DNA of 6,451 nt from Pseudomonadota bacterium. Its GTDB lineage: Bacteria; Pseudomonadota; Gammaproteobacteria; Burkholderiales; Burkholderiaceae_C. The stretch is from contig JAEXBL010000333.1 in assembly GCA_023394015.1 (NCBI GenBank), forward strand, positions 1 through 6,451. The letters run 5' to 3'. Both the position numbers and the translations under genes were made by a program. Numbering within the stretch: position 1 is the stretch's first letter; the number at the start of each line of letters is the position of its first letter. The notes under the pieces are model-generated. The model was not told the origin of the DNA, ran no database searches, and saw only the letters and a list, made by a program, of their open reading frames with translations. This document shows, in pieces, positions 1 through 4,212 of this stretch.

Positions 1-191
1 AGACTGAGCACCACCAGCGTGACGAAAATCACCAGACTCCAAAAGCCGAGCCGGTTGGCACGGAAGCGCCGCCCCGCGCGGCGGCTGGGCGAAGCCGACG
101 CTGGCAGGGACGGCAGCGGCTGCGCCGCGCCCGGCACCGGCGTCGGTGGGCTGGGCGGCTCGATCGCCGCCGGCATGGCACCCTCAGCCAT
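1..191 (-). CDS. yejE: YejE-type ABC transporter permease, N-terminal part (cut by window start)
   Basis: The first 63 codons of a membrane permease are visible. The N-terminus (about residues 1-38) is Pro/Ala-rich and probably cytoplasmic. It is followed by a basic stretch, RRAGRRFRANRLGFWSL (37-53), and the start of the first membrane helix (from about residue 50). The pattern RxRFRxNRxGxWSLxIF is typical of YejE. YejE pairs with YejB to form the inner-membrane channel of the YejABEF peptide importer, which in E. coli takes up microcin C. The ATG at 191 is well supported by a GGAGGGG ribosome site (196-202, minus) inside the end of the upstream toxin gene. It overlaps that toxin's stop in ATGGCTGA (184-191), so the two are probably translationally coupled. 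A second in-frame ATG (174-176) is a weaker start. The Pro/Ala-rich leader is longer than in E. coli YejE. The rest, including the EAA loop, is outside the window, so the family call rests on this segment and on the nearby yejA and yejB. Confidence 0.82.
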   Translation of the reverse strand, partial: MAEGAMPAAIEPPSPPTPVPGAAQPLPSLPASASPSRRAGRRFRANRLGFWSLVIFVTLVVLS

Positions 192-612
192 GCGGCCCCT
201 CCAGCAGCAGGTTCTGAAACGGCTGCTGGCTCTTGAACCGATAGGCGCCGAAGTCGCGCGCATCGGTCGTCAGGATGCGGCCATGGCCCAGCTCTTCGGC
301 CAGCAGCACCAGCGAGGCGTCGGCCAGGTCCATCGGCAGGTTGGCGTAGCGGGCCATCAGGTGCGTGATGCGCTCGGTCTGCGCCAGCGGCCAGTGCCAC
401 ACGGCGATGGCGCCGTCGGCCACCTCGCGCAGCAGCGCCTGGGCGGCGTCGGTGCCGATCCAGCGGGTGAGCAGGTGCGTGGCCTCGGTCAGCACCGGCC
501 AGGTGGTGACCCAGCCCTCGGCCTGGGTGTCGAGCGCGCTCACGGCGCGGGCGTGCCAAGCATCGCGCCGGTCGATCAGCGCGTAGAAGAAGCCGGCATC
601 GGCAATGATCAC
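184..612 (-). CDS. PIN-domain ribonuclease toxin (VapC-like)
   Basis: The protein has 142 residues, a typical length for a PIN-domain toxin. Such toxins are Mg-dependent endoribonucleases that cut specific RNAs, often tRNA or rRNA, when not bound by their antitoxin. The acidic residues expected for the active site are visible: D5 in the opening strand (VIIADAGFFYALIDRRD), E43 in LTEATH, D95/D98 in MDLADASLV, and D117/D120 in TTDARDFGAYR. The conserved order is complete, so the enzyme looks intact. The start is GTG at 610-612, which overlaps the antitoxin stop as GTGA (609-612). An upstream in-frame extension exists but lies inside the antitoxin gene and does not fit the family N-terminus. A weak AGGGCGG precedes the GTG. 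The 3' end overlaps the yejE start by 8 nt. The target RNA cannot be told from sequence, and no vapC number is assigned. Confidence 0.9.
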   Translation of the reverse strand: MIIADAGFFYALIDRRDAWHARAVSALDTQAEGWVTTWPVLTEATHLLTRWIGTDAAQALLREVADGAIAVWHWPLAQTERITHLMARYANLPMDLADASLVLLAEELGHGRILTTDARDFGAYRFKSQQPFQNLLLEGPHG

Positions 613-932
613 GCGCCGCCCTGCTTGGCCGCGGGCCAAGGCGCCTGGGGTTCGTGCACCGCGGGCGGCGCGCTGCCGGCGGGGCTGCCGTGCTTGGCCG
701 CCCAATCGCCCGCCAGCCGCGCCTTGTAGCTGCCGGCCACGTCGCTGCGGCCGCTGTCACCCTGGCCGATGAAGGCGCGCAGGTGCTTCAGGCCGCTGCG
801 CTGGGCACGCACCAAGTCGTAATAGTGCTGCACGCTGGTGCGCAGCACCTCGCTCACGCCCATGCCCGTCACCTCGGCCAGATAGGTGACCTGCTGCTCG
901 GCCTCGGCGTCGAAACGGGCATTCACTCGCAT
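609..932 (-). CDS. Ribbon-helix-helix antitoxin paired with PIN toxin (VapB/CopG-like)
   Basis: This 107-residue protein begins with a ribbon-helix-helix DNA-binding fold: a beta strand RVNARF (2-7), helix 1 (about 8-21), a turn at TGMG (22-25) and helix 2 VSEVLRTSVQHYYDL (26-40). The remainder (about 50-107) is Gly/Pro/Ala-rich. By analogy with VapB it should wrap the PIN toxin and block its active site. Family members dimerise, neutralise the toxin and repress their own promoter. The start at 932 is preferred over the in-frame ATG at 950, because 950 lies between the -10 box (953-958) and the expected transcript start near 946. A purine-rich AAGAGA lies just upstream of 932. The stop overlaps the toxin GTG by 4 nt. 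The tail is longer than in many small RHH antitoxins. Confidence 0.85.
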   Translation of the reverse strand: MRVNARFDAEAEQQVTYLAEVTGMGVSEVLRTSVQHYYDLVRAQRSGLKHLRAFIGQGDSGRSDVAGSYKARLAGDWAAKHGSPAGSAPPAVHEPQAPWPAAKQGGA

Positions 933-944
933 GGCATCATCTCT

Positions 945-963
945 TGTCATGCATTGTATGACA
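945..963. promoter_or_regulatory. Inverted repeat over the -10 box, candidate antitoxin operator
   Basis: The 19-bp element TGTCATGCATTGTATGACA has perfect 6-bp arms (TGTCAT / ATGACA) separated by 7 bp. It covers the whole -10 hexamer (953-958) and the expected start point of transcription. Ribbon-helix-helix antitoxins usually bind short inverted repeats at their own promoters, so autorepression by the adjacent antitoxin is the natural reading. The symmetry is seen in the sequence; the binding is inferred. Confidence 0.6.
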
Positions 964-982
964 GGCCATGCCGGCCAGTCAA
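953..982 (-). promoter_or_regulatory. Strong sigma70-type promoter of the RHH/PIN/yejE operon
   Basis: Reading the minus strand, TTGACT (977-982, 5/6 to the -35 consensus) is followed by an 18-bp spacer and TACAAT (953-958, 5/6 to the -10 consensus). The transcript would begin near 946, giving a leader of about 14 nt before the antitoxin ATG at 932. The promoter lies in the 65-bp gap after the acetyl-CoA hydrolase gene. It could therefore drive the toxin-antitoxin pair and yejE independently of upstream transcription. No experimental support is available. Confidence 0.72.
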
Positions 983-997
983 CGCCGCACCAGCCGG

Positions 998-2293
998 TTA
1001 CAGCAGCTTCATCTTCTGCGCGTTTTCGGTCAGCTCGTCGCGGAACTTGGGGTGCGCGATGGCGATCAGCGCGCGGGCGCGCTCCTTGGCGGTCTTGCCG
1101 CGCAACTGCGCCACGCCGTATTCGGTGACCACGTAGTTGATGTCGTTCTTGCTGGTCGAGACATGCGTGCCGGGGCTGAGCACCGGCGCGATGCGCGAGA
1201 TGGTGTCGCCCTTGGCGGTGGACGGCAGCACGATGAAGGCCTTGCCGCCCCGGCTGCGGTTGGCCGCGCGCACGAAGTCGCTCTGCCCGCCGGTGCCCGA
1301 ATACGGCTTGAAGCCCTGCGTCTCCGAGCCGCACTGGCCGAACAGGTCGATCTGCATGCTGGAGTTGATGGCGATCAGATTGTCGTTCTGGCCCGCCAGG
1401 TAGGGATCGTTGGTGAAGTCCACCGGGTGCATCTCCAGCGCCGGGTTGCGGTCCATGAAGCTGTAGAGCTTTTTCGAGCCGAGGCCGAAGGTGGCCAGCA
1501 TCCGGCCCGGCAGGTAGTTCTTGCGCCGGTTGGTGACCACGCCCGCCTCCACCAGGGTCATGATGCCGTCGCCGATCATCTCGGTGTGGATGCCCAGGTC
1601 CTTCTTGTCGGTGAGCTGCATCACCACCGCGTCGGGGATGCCGCCGTAGCCGATCTGCAGCGTGGCGCCGTCATCGATCATGTCGGCCACGTACTTGCCG
1701 ATGGCCTGCTGCACCGGCCCGATGGTGGGCAGGCCCACTTCGGTGACCGGCGTTTCGTCCTCCACCAGCGCCGCCACCTGCGACACGTGGATATGGCACT
1801 GGCCGTAGGCAAAGGGCACGTGGGGGTTCACCTCCAGCACCACGGCGCGCGCGCGCTGGATGGCGGCCATCGTGTAATCAGGGCCCAGGCTGAGCGAGAA
1901 GAAGCCGTGCGCGTCCATCGGCGAGGCCAGGCTGAACACCACGTCGGCCGGCATCAGGCCACGCTCGTACAAGGCCGGCATCTCCGAGAAGTACGACGGC
2001 CGGTAGTCGATCCAGCCCTCCTGCGCGCCCGGGCGCGAGGCGCCGCCCAGAAAGTACGAGGTGTGCCGCACGTGCTCCACCGTGGCCGGGTCGAAGTAGC
2101 CGAAGGGGCGCACCGGCAGGATCTGCGACACCTCGACGCCCTTGAAGCGCTTGCGTTCTTCCGACAGCGCGGTCAACAGCGCCGGCGGCTCGGCCACGCC
2201 GGTGGGCACCACGATGGTGTCGCCATCCTGCACGTGGCGCAGGGCATCGTGTGCCGAGCAGCGTTTGGCCTGGAATTGCGCTTTGAAAGCCAT
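998..2293 (-). CDS. Acetyl-CoA hydrolase / CoA-transferase family protein
   Basis: This is a complete 431-residue member of the acetyl-CoA hydrolase/transferase family (4-hydroxybutyrate and butyryl/succinyl-CoA:acetate CoA-transferase group). These cytoplasmic enzymes move CoA between carboxylic acids through a glutamyl-CoA thioester, or hydrolyse acyl-CoA. The likely catalytic glutamate is E238 in LGIHTEMIGDG (233-243). A glycine loop, YSGTGGQSDF (331-340), fits the CoA site, and GYGGIPDAV (215-223) precedes the catalytic segment. Both family domains appear intact. The ATG at 2293 is supported by AAGGA (2300-2304) with 6-nt spacing. The exact acyl substrate cannot be read from sequence: acetate/succinate, propionate, butyrate and 4-hydroxybutyrate are all possible. 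It sits between yejB and the RHH/PIN/yejE block, has its own upstream region, and has no obvious functional link to peptide import. Confidence 0.92.
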   Translation of the reverse strand: MAFKAQFQAKRCSAHDALRHVQDGDTIVVPTGVAEPPALLTALSEERKRFKGVEVSQILPVRPFGYFDPATVEHVRHTSYFLGGASRPGAQEGWIDYRPSYFSEMPALYERGLMPADVVFSLASPMDAHGFFSLSLGPDYTMAAIQRARAVVLEVNPHVPFAYGQCHIHVSQVAALVEDETPVTEVGLPTIGPVQQAIGKYVADMIDDGATLQIGYGGIPDAVVMQLTDKKDLGIHTEMIGDGIMTLVEAGVVTNRRKNYLPGRMLATFGLGSKKLYSFMDRNPALEMHPVDFTNDPYLAGQNDNLIAINSSMQIDLFGQCGSETQGFKPYSGTGGQSDFVRAANRSRGGKAFIVLPSTAKGDTISRIAPVLSPGTHVSTSKNDINYVVTEYGVAQLRGKTAKERARALIAIAHPKFRDELTENAQKMKLL

Positions 2294-2399
2294 GAATCGT
2301 CCTTTTCTTGAAGTGGGCGGGCAACGGCCCAGAGGCGTGGCAAAGGGAAAGTGTAGGCGCGAGCCGCCTCCGGGATACTGATCTGCGTCGGGTTTCGGC

Positions 2400-2422
2400 G
2401 TGATTGCAGGATCACCGGGTGA
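2400..2422. promoter_or_regulatory. Cluster of GTGA/TCAC half-sites downstream of the candidate start
   Basis: Two overlapping symmetric elements share a half-site: GTGAT-N6-ATCAC (2400-2415) and TCACC-G-GGTGA (2412-2422). They lie just downstream of the predicted transcript start near 2424. This is a place for an operator or a leader hairpin in control of the CoA-transferase gene. No regulator family can be assigned with confidence. Confidence 0.35.
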
Positions 2423-2430
2423 CTACACTA

Positions 2431-2458
2431 TTCATAGCTGACGGTGCTTGAATGACAA
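2431..2458 (-). promoter_or_regulatory. Candidate promoter for the CoA-transferase gene
   Basis: On the minus strand TTGTCA (2453-2458, 5/6 to -35) is followed by a 16-bp spacer and TATGAA (2431-2436, 4/6 to -10), placing the start near 2424. An A/T-rich tract (about 2471-2490), unusual in this GC-rich window, lies upstream where an UP element would be. The leader to the ATG at 2293 would be about 130 nt, long enough for further control. The spacing and -10 match are only fair. Confidence 0.45.
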
Positions 2459-2462
2459 GCAC
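2444..2462. repeat. Inverted repeat GTGCTTG-N5-CAAGCAC overlapping the -35 box
   Basis: There are perfect 7-bp arms (2444-2450 and 2456-2462) around a 5-bp centre. The element covers the candidate -35 hexamer of the CoA-transferase promoter, as a repressor operator would. It could also fold as a small RNA hairpin at the end of a yejB transcript. It lacks a following U-tract on the minus strand, so a factor-independent terminator is unlikely. Confidence 0.5.
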
Positions 2463-2533
2463 TACAGCCGCAAACAACAAAATCAATCATACCCCCATGC
2501 CGCGGCTCGGCACGCGGCACGCGGCCTTGGCTG

Positions 2534-3565
2534 TCAGTCGAACTTCACCCGCGGATCGACCCACACGTAGGTCAAATCGCTGATCAGCTTGGTGACCAGC
2601 CCAATCAGCGTGAACAGGTACAGGGTGCCCAGCACCACGGGATAGTCGCGGCGGATCACGCTCTCGTAGCTCAGCAGTCCCAGGCCGTCGAGCGAGAACA
2701 GCGTCTCGATCAGCAGCGCGCCGGTGAAGAAGGCGCCGATGAAGGCCGCCGGAAAGCCCGTCACGATGGGAATCAGCGCGTTGCGGAACACGTGCTTCCA
2801 CAGCACCTGCCGCTCCGTCAGGCCCTTGGCGCGCGCCGTCAGCACGTACTGCTTGCGGATTTCCTCCAGAAACGAGTTCTTGGTCAGCATCGCCGTCACC
2901 GCGAAACTGCCCAGCACCATGGCCGTCACCGGCAGCGTGATGTGCCACAGGTAGTCGACTATCTTGGCGCCCCAGCTCAGTTCGTCCCAGTTGGCCGAGG
3001 TCAGCCCGCGCAGCGGAAACCACTGCAGTTGCCCGCCAAAGATGACCAGCAATGCCACGCCCAGCACGAAGCCCGGAATCGCATAGCCCACCAGCACGAT
3101 CAGCGTGGTGATCAAATCAAAGCGCGAGCCCGCCCGCACCGCCTTGGCCACGCCCAGCGGCACGCTGATGAGGTAGCTGATGAAGAAGGTCCACAGCCCC
3201 AGGCTGACGGACACCGGCAGCTTCTCCTTCACCAGCGTCCACACGTCCTTGTTCTGGAAGAAGCTGCGCCCCAGGTCGAAGCGCGCGAACTGCCCCAGCA
3301 TCTGCAAGAAGCGCTGGTGCGCCGGCTTGTCGAAGCCGTAGAGTTTCTTGATCTCGGCCAGCCGCCTTTCGTCCACCCCTTGCGCGCCGCGGTATGCCAT
3401 GCCCCCGCCCTCGGCCGCGCCCCCGCCCGCCCCCGCACGCGCCTCGGCCAGGTACTGCTCCACCGGCCCGCCCGGCACGAACTGGATCACCACGAAGGTC
3501 AGCAGCAGCACGCCCAGCAGCGTGGGGATCATCAGCAGCAGGCGCTTGAGGATGTAGGCGAACAA
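2534..3565 (-). CDS. yejB: YejB-type ABC transporter permease
   Basis: This complete 343-residue inner-membrane permease is close in length and sequence plan to E. coli YejB. The first helix (about 10-30) follows the N-terminal FAYILKRLLL. Then comes a periplasmic region holding a Gly-rich insert (44-55) and the conserved YGFDKP (76-81). Further helices lie at about 117-140, 151-177, 207-228, 265-288 and 310-332. The cytoplasmic EAA loop, which contacts the ATPase, is visible at about 234-264 and includes TARAKGL (243-249) and KHVFRNAL (257-264). With YejE and the ATPase YejF it forms the importer fed by YejA. The start is TTG (3563-3565): no ATG or GTG fits the conserved N-terminus, and the only codons between it and the upstream in-frame ccdB stop are CGC and GCC. 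No good ribosome site is seen, so re-initiation after ccdB is likely. YejE does not follow directly, which departs from the usual gene order. Confidence 0.95.
   Translation of the reverse strand: MFAYILKRLLLMIPTLLGVLLLTFVVIQFVPGGPVEQYLAEARAGAGGGAAEGGGMAYRGAQGVDERRLAEIKKLYGFDKPAHQRFLQMLGQFARFDLGRSFFQNKDVWTLVKEKLPVSVSLGLWTFFISYLISVPLGVAKAVRAGSRFDLITTLIVLVGYAIPGFVLGVALLVIFGGQLQWFPLRGLTSANWDELSWGAKIVDYLWHITLPVTAMVLGSFAVTAMLTKNSFLEEIRKQYVLTARAKGLTERQVLWKHVFRNALIPIVTGFPAAFIGAFFTGALLIETLFSLDGLGLLSYESVIRRDYPVVLGTLYLFTLIGLVTKLISDLTYVWVDPRVKFD
3402..3434 (-). other. G-tract cluster in yejB (possible G-quadruplex)
   Basis: The coding strand carries five tracts of at least three G within 33 nt: GGGGG (3430-3434), GGG (3426-3428), GGGGG (3420-3424), GGG (3408-3410) and GGGGG (3402-3406). 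The intervening loops are 1, 1, 9 and 1 nt. The tracts encode the Gly/Ala-rich insert early in YejB. A quadruplex in DNA or mRNA is possible, although the 9-nt loop exceeds the strict rule. Confidence 0.4.
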
Positions 3566-3571
3566 GGCGCG

Positions 3572-3901
3572 TCAACCCCACGAGCGTGTGAAAAGCTCGT
3601 CCAGCGCATCCGTGATGGCCTGGCCATGGTCGGCCAGCGAGGCCACTTTGGCGCCGAGCGCCGCTGTGTCCATGGACACCATGTCGAGCGGATTCAGCAC
3701 CACGGCGATGCCCGCCACCTCGAACGTCGGCGTCAGCCGCGAGCCGATGCTTTTCATCCCCGGTTCCAAGGCATCGCGCCGCAGCAGCGGCACCACCACG
3801 CGCCGCCGGTAGCCATCGAACAGGGCCGACTGCACCAGCACGACAAAGGCCACGTCATCGCGGCGCGGCCCTCGGTACCGGTGCACGTCGAATTGCGCCA
3901 T
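3572..3901 (-). CDS. ccdB: CcdB-family toxin (DNA gyrase poison)
   Basis: This 109-residue protein matches the CcdB fold in length and order: MAQFDVHRYRG at the start, FVVLVQSALFDGYRRRVVVPLL (19-40), LTPTFEVAGIAVVLNPLDMVSM (57-78) and a C-terminal helix ending in RSWG. CcdB traps DNA gyrase on cut DNA by binding the GyrA subunit. In the F-plasmid protein the last three residues (Trp-Gly-Ile) are needed for killing. Here Trp108 and Gly109 are present but the final Ile is absent, so toxicity is likely but unproven. The gene starts at ATG 3901, 17 nt after the ccdA stop, with no clear ribosome site. It ends 6 nt before the in-frame TTG start of yejB. The pair is chromosomal, inside a transporter operon. 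Confidence 0.9.
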   Translation of the reverse strand: MAQFDVHRYRGPRRDDVAFVVLVQSALFDGYRRRVVVPLLRRDALEPGMKSIGSRLTPTFEVAGIAVVLNPLDMVSMDTAALGAKVASLADHGQAITDALDELFTRSWG

Positions 3902-3918
3902 GGCGTGCGGGGCGCCGC

Positions 3919-4170
3919 TCAGAGCGGCGAGTAGGCGTCGGCGAAGGACCCATGCGCATCCAGCACCGCGTTCCATTCGCGGCAGGCGATGTCGGCCTCG
4001 CGCTGGCGCCGGGCGCGGGCGCCGTGTTCGCGCTGGACGTACTCGGTCAGCAACTCCTCCACCTTGGCCGAGAGGTTGCCCGACAGCGCCCTGGCCTCCG
4101 ACACCAGTTGCTCGTTCAAGCTCAGGTTGACGGGGCGCTTGCGCGCCTCTGAAGCGGCAGGATGGCTCAT
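3919..4170 (-). CDS. ccdA: CcdA-family antitoxin
   Basis: This 83-residue antitoxin has the CcdA layout. A short basic leader precedes a ribbon-helix-helix domain (strand RPVNLSL at 12-18, helices about 19-30 and 33-46). A charged linker (QREHGARARRQRE) then leads to the C-terminal CcdB-binding tail with the hallmark GSFAD (74-78). The intrinsically disordered tail binds and strips CcdB from gyrase, and the N-terminal dimer binds the operator. The only usable ATG is at 4170. It abuts the operator-like repeat directly and has no ribosome site. A -10-like TAGAAT (4177-4182) would place the transcript start on or next to this ATG, so the message may be leaderless. The gene begins 42 nt after the yejA stop and could also be read from the yejA transcript. 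Confidence 0.9.
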   Translation of the reverse strand: MSHPAASEARKRPVNLSLNEQLVSEARALSGNLSAKVEELLTEYVQREHGARARRQREADIACREWNAVLDAHGSFADAYSPL

Positions 4171-4189
4171 ATGCGCATTCTATGCGCAT
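4171..4189. promoter_or_regulatory. Paired ATGCGCAT palindromes, candidate ccdAB operator/promoter
   Basis: The element ATGCGCATTCTATGCGCAT holds two copies of the self-palindromic octamer ATGCGCAT (4171-4178, 4182-4189), 11 bp apart centre to centre, about one helical turn. On the minus strand the junction forms TAGAAT (4177-4182), 5/6 to the -10 consensus. No convincing -35 is seen. Two sites on one DNA face fit cooperative binding by RHH antitoxin dimers. Its position touching the ccdA start codon supports autorepression of ccdAB. The repeat is observed; the role is inferred. Confidence 0.6.
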
Positions 4190-4212
4190 GGCTGCGCGCG
4201 CCACTCCATGGT

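Noticed and set aside
613..705. N-terminal extension of the PIN toxin to an ATG at 705
   Set aside because: The extra residues lie inside the antitoxin gene and do not match the PIN fold, which begins at VIIAD with a GTG start.
933..950. Upstream in-frame ATG (950) for the RHH antitoxin
   Set aside because: It lies between the -10 box and the predicted transcript start, so transcripts from that promoter would not contain it. The RHH strand begins right after the ATG at 932.
968..2311. 447-codon open frame on the plus strand opposite the CoA-transferase
   Set aside because: Antisense shadow of a clearly recognised enzyme, with biased composition and no domain pattern.
2400..2415. CRP-like binding site (GTGA ... 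TCAC)
   Set aside because: The half-sites are 8 bp apart, whereas CRP sites have TGTGA-N6-TCACA, so spacing and outer bases do not fit.
2499..2518. GC-rich repeat GCCGCG-N8-CGCGGC after yejB as a terminator
   Set aside because: It could fold, but no U-tract follows directly; the T-rich stretch begins too far downstream. Kept only as a possible hairpin.
2792..3934. 380-codon open frame on the plus strand across yejB and ccdB
   Set aside because: It spans two real minus-strand genes and is rich in His/Gln/Arg, typical of a shadow frame.
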